From the NCBI GenBank assembly GCA_051453625.1, contig JBOZIK010000001.1, positions 86,926,187 through 86,979,700 of the forward strand: DNA of 53,514 nucleotides, written 5' to 3'. Position 1 is the stretch's first letter. Each line of letters opens with the position of its first letter. The DNA comes from Welwitschia mirabilis (taxonomy: Eukaryota > Gnetophyta > Gnetopsida > Welwitschiales). Positions 10,100 to 22,232 of the stretch are shown piece after piece. The position numbers and the translations under genes were made by a program. The notes beneath the pieces are model-generated. The model did no database searches and had not been told where the DNA came from. It saw only the letters and a list, made by a program, of their open reading frames with translations.

Positions 10100-11820
10100 G
10101 ACTATGTATCTAAAACCTTGAAAAGTATAAATCAGATGAAACAATTAGTTATGCAATAAGAACTAAGATTTATTCCTATGACTTCATGAAGGATATGAAA
10201 GCACTTAATAGAAGTCAAGAAGAATTACAACATAAAATAAACCTATTGATACAAGCTTAAATAGAAATAAAAAGACTACAAAAACTAGAAGAGTAGTATT
10301 ATGATGAAGAGAAAAAAGTGGACTCTACTCCTTTAAGCATTAATTATTATACATATCACACACCTAATCCTATAGATCCTTTAGTCTTGGAAAATCTTGA
10401 TAAGATAAGAAATATAAACAGTACTAATATTTCCACTTTTGAAGGGGGAAAAATAAGAACCTATGCTTCATCTGAGTTTTTTTTATTCTTTTTATAAGGC
10501 TAACTATTGGAAATTAATTTACATTTTTTGAGACATTTTCCTTTTTCCTTAAAGGGAGATGCCTAGTTACGGTTTTGTAGGTTTTTAAATTATACTTTTA
10601 AAACTTCAAAATCTTTAAGGTTAGCATTTTAAGAAAATATTAACCTGTCCAGGTCATTGAAGATTTGAAAGATCAAATTTTGAGTGTTAAATAGAAAGAA
10701 CATGAGAAATTTGATGAATTCATGAATACATACTAGATTTTATTAGCAAGATATCCTAATCATGGAATAACTCTTAGAGAATGAATGAGAGCTTTGTTCA
10801 GAGGTTTGTAGAGTAACTCTTTAGAAAAGTTAAATATACTCCATGGGAAAAGTATAAGAAATGGTAACACCTAAGAAATTAAAACTAGTATAAATAAATT
10901 ATACAACATGATTCAGGGGTGGACTCAAAATGNNNNNNNNNNNNNNNNNNNNNNNNNNNNNNNNNNNNNNNNNNNNNNNNNNNNNNNNNNNNNNNNNNNN
11001 NNNNNNNNNNNNNNNNNNNNNNNNNNNNNNNNNNNNNNNNNNNNNNTTAATAGATTAAAATAAGAAGAGAAAATTAAAACTTGTGAATATTATAATAAGA
11101 AGAATTATGAACCTACAGAATATTCATGAATGGTAAGTTTTGTGAAATGGTTCATATTAATAGAATTGATTATAGTCCTAAAAATGGTCCTTAAATTAAG
11201 AAGAATCCTTATCTTAACCAAACTAAAAAAAATGAAAAATTAAGAAAGAAACTCCAATGCATAGATTTGTATAGTCTAAGAGACCATAGAAATATGATTA
11301 TTTTAGGAATTAGAGAAATTAAAAAGAAGAATTTAATCACAATTTACAACTAGATAAGAGAAAGAAACCCAAAGAATATTTTATACCTGCACAACCTTAC
11401 CAAATCCAAGAGAAGCTAGTTATAAAGCTNNNNNNNNNNNNNNNNNNNNNNNNNNNNNNNNNNNNNNNNNNNNNNNNNNNNNNNAGAAAACCAGAGAAAA
11501 TGGAAGATTAATTAAAAATAGTTTAACTGAAGAAGGAATAGATAATTACTTACCATTTCTAGTGAGAAGTAAGATAATAGGGAACTTTTCAAAGAAAAGA
11601 AAAAAATAATGTAGAATATTTTATCAGAGCTCTAGAAGATACTTTAGTTATATTACCTTTAGTAAAGATGTTAAAAGACATTCTATTGTATTGAAAGCAA
11701 ATGAAGAAGTTGTGTAATAAAGAGGGAAGTAAGAAAAAGAAAGAGAAAATAAATGATGAATAATCAGTAAAAGAATCAACTAAAAGAGTTTAGGTATCTT
11801 GGGCCTCTACCCGAGCTATA
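10100..11820 (+). pseudogene. gag: E2 gag remnant
   Basis: A frame from about 10656 to 10930 reads through some 90 codons with blocks KFDEFMNTY, ARYPNHGITLRE and LEKLNILHGK, the pattern of a gypsy Gag core (a DEF...CP.H....W segment). Its five stops all sit where Gln or Trp would be expected. A degenerate zinc knuckle at 11082-11123 keeps the C-x2-C-x4-H-x4-C spacing, but three of its four ligands are now Tyr (CEYYNKKNYEPTEY). Upstream, 10100-10440 gives acidic and coiled-coil-prone sequence. Gaps at 10933-11046 and 11430-11484 hide part of it. Gag would have formed the particle and packaged RNA. Confidence 0.7.
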
Positions 11821-11839
11821 GAAGAAAATTAAATTGAAA

Positions 11840-12450
11840 AGTACAATGACCTTGAAATACCAGTAGTAGATATGGTTGTTAAAGGTGTCTTTAAAATAGA
11901 AGCTCTAGTGGATTTAGGGGCCAGTATTAATGTCATTTCCTATGATACATTCGAACAACTTAGAAGTCCATAGTTAACTTTATATAATGAATAAGCTTAC
12001 ATGATAGATGGATCTATANNNNNNNNNNNNNNNNNNNNNNNNNNNNNNNNNNNNNNNNNNNNNNNNNNNNNNNNNNNNNNNNNNNNNNNNNNNNNNNNNN
12101 NNNNNNNNNNNNNNNNNNAGTACAATGACCTTGAAATACCAGTAGTAGATATGTTTGTTAAAGGTGTCTTTAAAATAGAAGCTCTGGTGGATTTAGGGGC
12201 CAGTATTAATGTCATTTCCTATGATACATTTGAACAACTTAGAAGTCCATAGTTAACTTTATATAATGAATAAGTTTACATGATAGATGAATCTATAGTA
12301 AGACCAGAGAACATAATGGAAAACACATCAATAGAACTACAAGGATTTGGATATTTGGCAAATTTAGTTGTTATGAAAACAAGGGGAAATAACATTCCAT
12401 CATTTGGAAATACCTTCGATGGTAATAGCTAATGAAACTATTTATTCTAG
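11840..12450 (+). pseudogene. E2 aspartic protease remnant (duplicated across a gap)
   Basis: The frame gives VKGVFKIEALVDLGASINV followed by SYDTFEQL, the retropepsin active-site region of plant gypsy elements (DLGAS in place of DTGA). It appears twice, 11840-12018 and 12119-12297, on either side of a 100-N gap with only a few differences. One copy is therefore probably an assembly artefact. Downstream SIELQGFGYLANLVV continues the domain. The active-site Asp is intact, but stops and shifts follow. Confidence 0.85.
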
Positions 12451-12879
12451 GAAGGGAGTAATGGAGATTAGTTTAAGAGATCTTGTGCAATAAATAAAAA
12501 TATTTGATAAGGCAAAAATTAACATCCTTCTTTTAACAAGGGGAATAGTGCTAACACAATTCTTATGAAAGAAGATTAGTATATATTAGAAGAATAAGAC
12601 GATAAAAGAAAAGATTATGCCTTGACTATTGAACCAAAAGACAAGAAAGAGGAACTTCAAAAACCTCCTCTCGAAAAAGGTTTGGAATACATAGAAATTT
12701 AAAAAATTAACCTTTAATCATTAATACGAATTTAAATCATTCTTAAACGATAAAATTAAAAAGAATGTTGACAAAAAGGACTAATTAATTTTCTTGTATT
12801 CATAAAGATATCACAGGGATAAACACTGTAATATGCCAACATGAGATTTATTTAGATATTACAATAGCATGAGATTTAT

Positions 12880-14260
12880 TTAGATATTACAATAAAGCCT
12901 ATTAGAAAACTAGAAAGAAGATGTAATCCTCATATGTAAGATGTAATTAAGTAAGAAATTTTAAGGTTATTAAAATTAGGATTCATCTATTCTATCTCTG
13001 ATTTAGAATGGGTAAGCTATGTGATAGTAGTTCCTAATAATAATAATAGATATAGAATGTGAATAGATTTTAGGCTACTAAATGCTACTACTTATAAAGA
13101 TCATTTTATTTTACCCTTTGTGGATCAAGTTTTAGAAAGAATATCTGGTCATAAATACTATAGGTTCTTGGAAGGATATAGTAGGTATAACCAAATTTAT
13201 AAAGCTCTTGAAGACCAAGCAAAAACAACTTTTACTTACAAATGTGGTACATATGCTTTTAACCCTTTAGATTATGTAATGTAGTAGCTGATTTTTAGAA
13301 GATAGTGAATAGTGTCTTCTAGGACATGATAAGAATATTAGTTGAGGTTTTTATAGATGATTTTTCAACTTTTAGACATGATTTTGATGAAGCTTTGAAA
13401 AGATTGGAAGTTATACTTACTTAATGTGAAGAAGAGAATTTGAAATTGAATTGGACTAAAAGCCATCTCATGGTAGATGAAGGTATTATTTAGGCAATAG
13501 GATATTATTCAGGAGACTTGAAACTGATGAGAAAAAGATTAATATCATTAAAGAAATTCATTCACCAACTANNNNNNNNNNNNNNNNNNNNNNNNNNNNN
13601 NNNNNNNNNNNNNNNNNNNNNNNNNNNNNNNNNNNNNNNNNNNNNNNNNNNNNNNNNNNNNNNNNNNNNNNATTATTCAGGAGACTTGAATCTGATGAGA
13701 AAAAGATTAATATCATTAAAGAAATTCATTCACCAACTAAACTAAAATAATTAAGATCATTTCTAGGTCATGTAGGTTATTATAGAAGATTTATTGCTAA
13801 TTTTAATAAAATTGCTAAATCATTGAGTAATCTTTTATAAAAAGATGTATCTTATTAGTGGACCTAGGAATGTCAAAAGTCTTTTCAAATTATAAAGGAT
13901 AAATTAATTTAATCCCCTATTTTAAAAAAACTAGATGGGGATAAACCTTTTCACAATATGCTGTTGGTGTTATTTTGGGACAGAAAGATGACAGTTGTAA
14001 ATCCTATGCTATTGTCTACATAAGTAAAAATCTCAATTCTACATAATAAAATTATATAGTTATGAAAAAATAGATGTTAACTTTTGATAAATTTTGGCAT
14101 TATGCCCAAGGTTATGAATTAAAATTCACAAAGATCATAGTGCTATAGAATTTTTAATGAATAAGAAGCAATTCTCAAATAATAAGATGAACACTTTTGA
14201 TGTAAGAATTTGATCTCAAGATAATAGATAAGAAGGGAATGAAAATGTAGTGGATGATCA
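12880..14260 (+). pseudogene. pol: E2 reverse transcriptase and RNase H remnant
   Basis: RT blocks in order: EILRLLKLGFIYSISD (about 12950), IDFRLLNATTYKDHFILPF (about 13065), FLEGYSRYNQI (about 13165; the family has FLDGYSGYNQ, so the first catalytic Asp is Glu), LCNVVADF, then FIDDFS (about 13352) with the Asp pair intact. LRSFLGHVGYYRRFI (about 13757) marks the connection region. RNase H follows with a GVILGQKDD block (about 13965). Four stops between 13280 and 13495 all replace expected Gln; the stop in the RM-x-ID motif replaces Cys. A one-base shift separates the halves. 13504-13571 is repeated at 13672-13739 across a 100-N gap. Confidence 0.88.
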
Positions 14261-14339
14261 TTCGTTTAGGCTATAATTCCCTAAAGAAGCTAAACAATGG
14301 AATGCTTAAAATAGTATTTCTACTGACCATTTAGCAAGT

Positions 14340-15571
14340 TTGCATCAAGCTTCTTGATTTACAGACATCGCTAATTTCTTAGTAAGTAAGAAGGTACCTC
14401 CTTACTTATCCTGTTATAAGAAAAAGAGATTATTAAGAGAGGTAAAAGATTATATATGGAAAAATAAGATTCTCTTCAAACTTTGTAAGAATAGTATCAT
14501 TCAGAGATGCATTAGTGAACCTAATCAGAAGAACCTACTACAAAATTTCCATACAGTAAAAGTAGAAGATCATTATGGAGGGAAAAAACAACCATAAAAA
14601 TATTGAGTGTAACATATTATTGATAGTATTTATTTAAATACTCCTTAAATGATGTGACAAGTGTTAAGAGAGGAAGCATGGTTAAAAGTAATAAAAATGC
14701 CCTAACAATGAATTCAAGCTTTAGAGCCCTTTGATGTTTGGAAATATATTTCATTAATCCCATTAATCCAAAATTCTATGAAAAGAAGTACATTTTGGTC
14801 TGTGTGGACTATTTGACTAAATAAGTTGAAGATGAAGCTGTTCTTAACTATTCCATTAAGATCGTAGTAAAATTCTTATCTAAGAATATCTTTCCTAGGT
14901 TTGATATGATTAGGAGTCTTATATTAGATAGGGAATAAATTTCACTAGTTAAGCCTTTTTAGCTAAGTATGGAGTCCATCACAAACTCTTATCTACTTAG
15001 CATCCCTAATCTAACAGTCTGGGTGAGGTTATAAATAGAGAATAAAATCAAATTTTAACTAAAACAATAAACACTAAAAGAACTAATTGGGCATATAAAA
15101 TTACTACGTCTTTATGGGCCTATAGGTTAATTTGAAAAAAATAGTAAATGTTTTACACCTTATAAGTTAGTTTATGATAAGGCAACTTTACCTATTAAAT
15201 TGAAATTAAAATCTTATAAATTGGTTAAAAAATTGGTTCATGTTTTGGATAAAGCTTAAAAGAAATGGATATAGAATATTCATAAATTAGATTAGAATAG
15301 AAGAAAAACTTTGATAAGAAAAGAATTAATCTAAGGATAAGTAAAATAACAACACAATCATCATATCAGAAAAAGCTAATTTCAAAATTGAAGATAAAAT
15401 TTTGGTTTTTGACCCTAAACATATATCTTTTAAAAAAAGTATACTCAGAAATGGATTGGATCATACACTTTGGCAAAAATTTTATCTAATAAAGAAATGG
15501 AAGTATTTAATAAGGAAACTAAAGATACATATCAAGTAAATGATCATAGAATCAAAAATTATATAAAATGA
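14340..15571 (+). pseudogene. E2 integrase remnant
   Basis: Blocks seen: LSCYKKKRLLREVKDYIW and ILFKLCKNSIIQRCI (about 14405-14515, pre-zinc region), LVCVDYLTK (about 14796, catalytic core with its Asp), KFLSKNIFPRFDMIRSLIL, GVHHKLLST-HP, EVINREIK (about 15020), PYKLVYDKA (about 15160) and a C-terminal part ending VNDHRIKNYIK before TGA at about 15569. This is the order and wording of Athila-type integrases. It would have inserted the cDNA into the genome. Stops are frequent and frame changes occur near 14750, 15120 and 15450. Confidence 0.85.
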
Positions 15572-17499
15572 GTTTGACTCTTAGAATAAATTGGACAACC
15601 TTCTTGAGTGAAAAGAATTCTACCCATGCATCTTCCTCCATAATCATAATATTATATTTAAAAAAAATCACACAATAAGGTTTGTCTTTCAAAACAATAA
15701 AATGTATGTTATTCAAATTATAGAATTTTTGATTGTTGGATGAAATTTTCTCTCTAAGAAATTAGTAAGACTTTGTGAAGGAAGAGGTTACAATGATAAG
15801 AATGAGTGGATGATAAAGAAAAATAAGGATACCTATGTAATAATTTTATCTTATGTATATATTTTAAAAAAAATGAAAAAGAAAAAGAGTAATGTCCTAC
15901 CCTAAGTGCACCAAGGCAAATATTCTTAAGAGGAGCCTCTGGCAGTGTAATAAGATAGCTGTCAGAACTCCATCAAGGAATCAGTTGGTCATGATCTAAG
16001 TTTATAACTCTATAAGTTCTTATTCCTATGATAGTGATTTCACTCTTTTCATTAAAATAAAGTCTCTTTAGCTTGAAATTATAAAGAAGGCAATCGCTCT
16101 CCAGACTTCATCTAAGGAATGATTAGTCTCCACTATTTTCTTTAAATCAAGTAAACCTCAAAAGAAATGTAAATGTTGCATCTGCTATCATTTTAAATAA
16201 ATGTATCTTTCTTCTATTTATTCTAAAGCATTAAAATTCTTATAAGAATAAAAGAGCTTAACATTCAGATAGTTGCCATAATTTTGCATAACAAAATATT
16301 TTTATTTTATAATATAGCCAACAACAGTCCTTAAATTTTACAATAAAAGGAGTTTTAAAAAAAAACACATTTATTTTGTAATTGCAAGTNNNNNNNNNNN
16401 NNNNNNNNNNNNNNNNNNNNNNNNNNNNNNNNNNNNNNNNNNNNNNNNNNNNNNNNNNNNNNNNNNNNNNNNNNNNNNNNNNNNNNNNNAAAAAAAGCAC
16501 ATTTATTTTGTAATTGCAAGTAAAGCCAGATAAGCAACAAACATAACTTAAAAAAAGAGAGTAGCTAAACTTAATCGTATAAGACCTGAAAGAAATCAAA
16601 CCTTATACTTATTCTTCCTCATAGACCTCCTTTGGCTAGACATTTCTACTAAAGAAATTAAATGCAGGTGATGTAGGGAATTAATCAAAATACAAATTTC
16701 TTTAGTATGGGGGCTAAAAAAGTTCTAGTAGGCTGATTCATCCCATAGTTCCCATCTCTTCAGGTGATCCTCATCAAAATGGAGAGTGGAGAGACTTAAA
16801 ACTACTTATTTTATTATAACCTTTTCTCAAGCTCTTGTATCTGGCCTACAAATTTCCCTAGGAAAGCATCATATCTATTTATCTCATTGGTTAGGGCAGA
16901 ACTCAGCTCAACAACCTAGATTCTAAAATATTCTATGCATAAGTGATGTACTATGGAATCAAAACAAGGTGGAATTTTTCCATGACTAAACTAGTTTCTT
17001 CCATTCTCTCAGAGTATTTTGTTTAAGGAAGTGAGTACTTCAAAAAATGAATTGTAAGATGGAAGATCAGGAATATAAACAGTTTACATTAAAATTTAAG
17101 AATAAGTCTCACTTACACTAGTAATTTTCAATTCTATTTATGAAGACCCTAAGCTAAACAAGAAATGCTTAGACTTATTTACAGGGGGAGGAGTAACAAG
17201 AGGAGTTGGCAAGTTATTAGAGTTAGAGGCCATCTCTAAGTTGGATATCAATAAAACATGATTAAAATAATGAAATTTGTATTAAATTAAATTGATTAAG
17301 GCATTTTAGCATACAAATACATAAAAAGTAGAAGTAAAGAAAATCATTCATTATTTCAAATTTAAGTAAGTCTCAGACGCACCTAATCTACTAATTTATT
17401 AGCCATTAGAAGAAATTTGTTTAACCCAAAGAATCTTGGATTCAACTCTATTTCTTCTAACTTTACTAAAGATGCAGATTATAGAAGTCTTCTATCTAC

Positions 17500-17950
17500 T
17501 ATTCCTAGCTAGCTTCACCAATTCGAAGAACCCTCTTTGAGTAACATTTGTTGCTTAAAGACCTCCTTTGAATTCTTGAAGAAGGCTAAGAATATATTTT
17601 TGATGATGTGTTAGAAGATACATGTCATCTGTTGAAGATCTCTTTGATAGATGTCTAAACCCCTTTGATGGTAAGCTTATGCTATCCTTTCTTTTCTACC
17701 CTTTCTGCTCTAGTGAGAGCTCAAAGGCCTCTTTTGAATAACCGTCATTGCTTAAAGATACCCTTCAAGTTCTGCATATATTTAAGTGGGAAAGATAAAG
17801 AAATGGGTCTATCCTTTCATTTCTCCTAATTTATTACTCATTTCTTAGATCTCCTTCAAAATTCTTGAAGAACCCCTTTGAGGAACTATTTGATTGATGT
17901 GATGTATGATTACTTTTTGATCAACCCCTCCTTCAAAAAAAGCATCCCTT
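17500..17950. repeat. Cluster of CTTTGA / TCAAAG inverted words in E2
   Basis: Short inverted words recur every 40-60 bases: CTCTTTGAG (17531), CCTCCTTTGAATTCTTGAAG (17562), CTCTTTGA (near 17640), CCCCTTTGA (near 17660), CTCAAAGGCCTCTTTTGA (17723), CCTTCAAAATTCTTGAAG (17852), CCCCTTTGAGG (near 17875). On the far side of E3 the same sequence type continues, with CTCAAAGGAACCCTTTGAG at 23482-23500, a near-perfect inverted repeat. The cluster was therefore contiguous before E3 inserted. Confidence 0.6.
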
Positions 17951-18001
17951 CTTCAATTTTAAGAACAATAAATGGAAGGCTAGGAAGGATTGAAGGTATA
18001 G

Positions 18002-18006
18002 CAAAT
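18002..18006. other. E3 target-site duplication, left copy (CAAAT)
   Basis: CAAAT directly precedes the TG of the E3 LTR; TAAAT (23440-23444) directly follows the CA of the other LTR. Four of five bases match and the difference is a C/T transition. Confidence 0.75.
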
Positions 18007-19252
18007 TGATGGATCATGAACTCNNNNNNNNNNNNNNNNNNNNNNNNNNNNNNNNNNNNNNNNNNNNNNNNNNNNNNNNNNNNNNNNNNNNNNNNNNNNN
18101 NNNNNNNNNNNNNNNNNNNNNNNNNNNNNNNNNNNNNNNNNNNNNNNNNNNNNNNNNNNNNNNNNNNNNNNNNNNNNNNNNNNNNNNNNNNNNNNNNNNN
18201 NNNNNNNNNNNNNNNNNNNNNNNNNNNNNNNNNNNNNNNNNNNNNTGCATCAATATGCATTAGGTTTTCAAGGCTAACCTTCAACCTTATAAAGCATACT
18301 TTTTTAGGCTAAGTCTTAACCTTCATAAATAGACTTTTGTAGGCTAAGTTTCAACCTTTAGAACATGGACTTTTGCATGCTTAGTCTTAATCTTCATAGA
18401 ACAGACCTTTGGCAGCTAAGTTTCAACCTTTAGAAACTGCATAATGGTGAGTGAGAAAATGAAGCCTCTATGCTCTAAGTCACTCAAATAAAAGAACTAA
18501 TAATGGAGCCTTATTGCTTAGATTTAGTACAAAAGTAATTGCTAAAAGAGAAGAATGATGGTACAAAGATAAGCTCTTTAGATGAAGAGTGAAATCTTAT
18601 TTTTCAAAAATCCATTTCAATGTTAAGTCCTTTAGGGTTTTGAGTGTTGCCTCTTTAAATAGATTTCCCCTAAAATATAATCATTTAGATAGTTAGGAAG
18701 GAATCTGATATTTGTAATGGATAGATTTAGTAAAACAACGATTAGAACATCACTTCAAAATTTCCACTTCCGCTCTGACCGATCAACTCCTTGAACATCC
18801 GGTCGATCTAAGTGAGTTACGTCACTTGATCTGGTTATCCCATTTATCATCTGATTGACCCAAGTAATTCATGTTACTTAATCTAGTTTTCCCCGTCTAA
18901 AATTTGGTCAATCGCTTTTCTTCAGGTTTGGTCGATCCCACATGAGTCTGGTCGACCCTATAAAACATAGTATATATGGAGAAGCTTAAAAAATGCATCT
19001 CCAGATCTAGTTAATCCCTAAAAGATTTGGTATAACCCTCATGAAGTAGTCCAGAATGAGTATTTCCAAGTTTTATTAACTCCTGCAATAAGTCCTTAGA
19101 CAAAAAGTCAAGTTACTTTAATCAGGACATGTCCAAATCTTGCTATCTTTTGGATATGGATTCTTCAATTTGTTGCATCTGTAAAATCATATTTCATTCT
19201 ATAAAGATCATATTAGTTTAACATCAATTGGCAAAATAAAATCTTAATAATA
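18007..19252 (-). repeat. E3 3' LTR
   Basis: On the plus strand it starts TGATGGATCATGAACTC, matching the start of the other E3 LTR at 22233. It runs through the ~35-bp tandem repeat (18260-18440) and GGTCGACC-like sites (18775-18960) to GGCAAAATAAAATCTTAATAATA next to the PPT. A 222-N gap lies at 18024-18245. 19013-19273 is repeated at 19374-19634 across a 100-N gap, so the LTR end and PPT appear twice in the scaffold. The two LTRs differ considerably, mostly by transitions plus a ~35-bp indel, indicating an old insertion. Confidence 0.82.
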
Positions 19253-19263
19253 CCCCTCTTTGA
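19253..19263 (-). other. E3 polypurine tract
   Basis: The minus strand reads TCAAAGAGGGG directly before the 3' LTR (TATTATTA..). Upstream, the element carries the related imperfect palindrome at 19807-19831, read on the minus strand as CTTTGTCATTGATGTCAAAG followed by a G run, which often precedes the 3' LTR in plant copia elements. The gap duplicate repeats the PPT at 19614-19624. Confidence 0.75.
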
Positions 19264-19634
19264 CATTGATAGTNNNNNNNNNNNNNNNNNNNNNNNNNNN
19301 NNNNNNNNNNNNNNNNNNNNNNNNNNNNNNNNNNNNNNNNNNNNNNNNNNNNNNNNNNNNNNNNNNNNNNNNNAACCCCTAAAAGGTTTGGTATACTCCT
19401 CATGAAGTAGTCCAAAATGAGTATTTCCAAGTTTTATTAACTCCTGCAATAAGTCCTTAAACAAAAAATCAAGTTACTTTAATCAAGACATGTCCAAATC
19501 TTGCTATCTTTTGGATATGGATTCTTCAGTTTCTTGCATCTGTAAAATCATATTTCATTCTATAAAGATCATATTAGTTTAACATCAATTGGCAAAATAA
19601 AATCATAATAATACCCCTCTTTGACATTGATAGT

Positions 19635-20829
19635 AAATAAATAAGTGATTTCAANNNNNNNNAAATATTTCATCTTTAAGCTATTTCTAACAAGGCATAT
19701 TAACATAATACAACTTCACCTTTCACAAAGTCATACAAACAATATTAAGTAAAGGCTGAAAAAACCAATTTTAGTTAATGAATTTTTTTGAAAACACCAT
19801 ATCTTTGCCCCCTTTGACATCAATGACAAAGGATAAAGAAAGAAAGATAAAAAGCTATAAACATCATATTTTCTCCCTCAAACTTTATGCCATATATATG
19901 TATAAAAGATAATAATCATAAAAGAGTTTTCAAAGCAAGTATGTAAATGAGATGATAATTTTCAAAATAAAATCAAATATTGCTATGTTCATGACTATAA
20001 TTTTAATTACAAAGTAAAACATTAGAATATTCAGAGCTTATAGACAANNNNNNNNNNNNNNNNNNNNNNNNNNNNNNNNNNNNNNNNNNNNNNNNNNNNN
20101 NNNNNNNNNNNNNNNNNNNNNNNNNNNNNNNNNNNNNNNNNNNNNNNNNNNNNNNNNNNNNNNNNNNNNNNNNNNNNNNNNNNNNNNNNNNNNNNNNNNN
20201 NNNNNNNNNNNNNNNNNNNNNNNNNNNNNNNNNNNNNNNNNNNNNNNNNNNNNNNNNNNNNNNNNNNNNNNNNNNCATATCTTTTCCCCCTTTGACATCA
20301 ATGACAAAGAATAAAGAAAGAGAGATAAAAAGCTATAAACATCATATTTTCTCCCCCAAACTTTATGCCATATATATGTATAAAAGATAATAATCATAAT
20401 AGAGTTTTCAAAGCAAGTATGTAAATGAGATGATAATTTTTAATTAATAATTTCCAAAATAAAATCAAATATTGCTATGTTCATGACTATAATTTTAATT
20501 ACAAAGTAAAACATTAGAATATTCAAATCTTATAGACAAATCGTCCTAAAAAAAAAAAANNNNNNNNNNNNNNNNNNNNNNNNNNNNNNNNNNNNNNNNN
20601 NNNNNNNNNNNNNNNNNNNNNNNNNNNNNNNNNNNNNNNNNNNNNNNNNNNNNNNNNNNNNNNNNNNNNNNNNNNNNNNNNNNNNNNNNNNNNNNNNNNN
20701 NNNNNNNNNNNNNNNNNNNNNNNNNNNNNNNNNNNNNNNNNNNNNNNNNNNNNNNNNNNNNNNNNNNNNNNNNNNNNNNNNNNNNNNNNNNNNNNNNNNN
20801 NNNNNATGCATTAATGTTTGCAAAATACA
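19635..20829 (-). other. E3 spacer between gag and 3' LTR, no pol seen
   Basis: The stretch is AT-rich and non-coding. 19798-20047 recurs at 20276-20539 across a 228-N gap, with a ~13-base insertion in the second copy. A further 246-N gap covers 20560-20805. I found no motif of integrase, RT or RNase H in any frame of the visible sequence. Confidence 0.65.
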
Positions 20830-21715
20830 TACTTTTTTGTATGAATAGTTAAATTTTAAATAACCAAATTTGCAACAATAGTGACAAGTAATATTTTTAG
20901 TAAAAGATGTTATACTTGTAATACTTATCTTACTAGATGAAGTTGATGTACTTTTGCCTTTAAATCCAATACCCTTTTTGTCATGTGTAAGTTTTCCTAG
21001 TTCAAGAATATTCTCAAGTTTCTTTGATCCTTTTGTAACTCTACTTAAGACGTATGAATATTAGCTTAAATTATTCATTAGACTTATGTTTTCTTCATGA
21101 ATCTCTTTATATCTTTGATTTATGACTTTGCTTTTCCTTTTTAAATCCTTAATGACATTATTTAATTCATTCACTTTTATAGCAAGCCTTTTACATTCTT
21201 GATACAGTTCATGAAATATGTCTTTAACATCTTCCTATTCTTAATCTTCACTCATTTCCAAATCATCATGCTCAAAGAGTTTTGGTGACTAAGTAGTGGA
21301 ATTCACAAGTGCCATGAAAAATAATGATCCATGTTCTTTATTTGAGATTTCTTTTTCTTCTTCTTACTTAACAATGGATGTCCCTTCATGTGTAATAGCA
21401 AGAATATCCCATGCTTCTTTGGCAGTCTGGTAGTTTATTATTCTCTTGAACTCACTTGTAGTCATAGCACAAAAAATTGCATTCAAAGTATGAGCATCAA
21501 TAGTAGCATTAGATTTATCTAATTTATTCCATTTATTTCTTAGTTTTAACACTACTATAAAAGTACCATTAACATTGTTTTGAGTTGTGGTAGGATGGCT
21601 ATAACCTATGATCAATAAATCCTCATAATCTATGTCATGAGATCTTAAGAATATTCTCATTCTAGCCTTCCAATATCCATAGTTTGTTTTATCAAGTAAT
21701 GGAGGCCTAAAAATA
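20830..21715 (-). pseudogene. gag: E3 gag remnant (copia Gag, UBN2-type)
   Basis: The minus-strand N-terminus just right of the gap reads RPPLLDKTNYGYWKARMR. An open stretch of 98 codons (21660-21364) follows with DAHTLNAIFCAMTTSEFKRI and AKEAWDILAITHEGTS, typical of copia Gag (UBN2 family). The zinc knuckle lies at about 20890-20845 with C-x2-C-x4-H-x4-C spacing; the His and the last Cys are both Tyr (CHYCCKFGYLKFNY). The first codons are hidden by the 488-N gap 21716-22203. The 98-codon open stretch makes this the best-preserved Gag piece in the window. Confidence 0.88.
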
Positions 21716-22218
21716 NNNNNNNNNNNNNNNNNNNNNNNNNNNNNNNNNNNNNNNNNNNNNNNNNNNNNNNNNNNNNNNNNNNNNNNNNNNNNNNNNNNNN
21801 NNNNNNNNNNNNNNNNNNNNNNNNNNNNNNNNNNNNNNNNNNNNNNNNNNNNNNNNNNNNNNNNNNNNNNNNNNNNNNNNNNNNNNNNNNNNNNNNNNNN
21901 NNNNNNNNNNNNNNNNNNNNNNNNNNNNNNNNNNNNNNNNNNNNNNNNNNNNNNNNNNNNNNNNNNNNNNNNNNNNNNNNNNNNNNNNNNNNNNNNNNNN
22001 NNNNNNNNNNNNNNNNNNNNNNNNNNNNNNNNNNNNNNNNNNNNNNNNNNNNNNNNNNNNNNNNNNNNNNNNNNNNNNNNNNNNNNNNNNNNNNNNNNNN
22101 NNNNNNNNNNNNNNNNNNNNNNNNNNNNNNNNNNNNNNNNNNNNNNNNNNNNNNNNNNNNNNNNNNNNNNNNNNNNNNNNNNNNNNNNNNNNNNNNNNNN
22201 NNNTGGAGTTAACCTGAT

Positions 22219-22230
22219 GCTCTAATAGAA
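22219..22230 (-). other. E3 primer-binding site, degenerate tRNA-iMet type
   Basis: The minus strand reads TTCTATTAGAGC, nine of twelve matching TGGTATCAGAGC. It sits two bases from the LTR start, the same geometry as in E1 and E4. Confidence 0.7.
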
Positions 22231-22232
22231 AT

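Larger units (their letters stand above)
15572..18006 (+). other. E2 post-pol region, first part
   Basis: This lies between the integrase stop and nested E3. No recognisable domain was found. 16358-16389 is repeated at 16490-16521 across a 100-N gap. The last ~450 bases carry repeated CCTTTGA/TCAAAGG words (see separate entry). In Athila-type elements this is the position of the envelope-like ORF, but I see no signal peptide or membrane segment I would defend. Confidence 0.5.

Noticed and set aside
11840-12297. Two protease domains in E2
   Set aside because: The copies abut a 100-N gap and are nearly identical, so one is probably a duplicated contig end.
10000-15571. Endogenous pararetrovirus
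   Set aside because: An integrase with LVCVDYLTK and EVINREIK blocks follows RNase H, and LTRs flank the unit; this is a gypsy retrotransposon.
16701-16720. TATGGGGGCTAAAAAAG as the E2 polypurine tract
   Set aside because: It resembles a gypsy PPT but no LTR follows it; the E2 3' LTR starts at 26479. It could be an internal tract, unproven.
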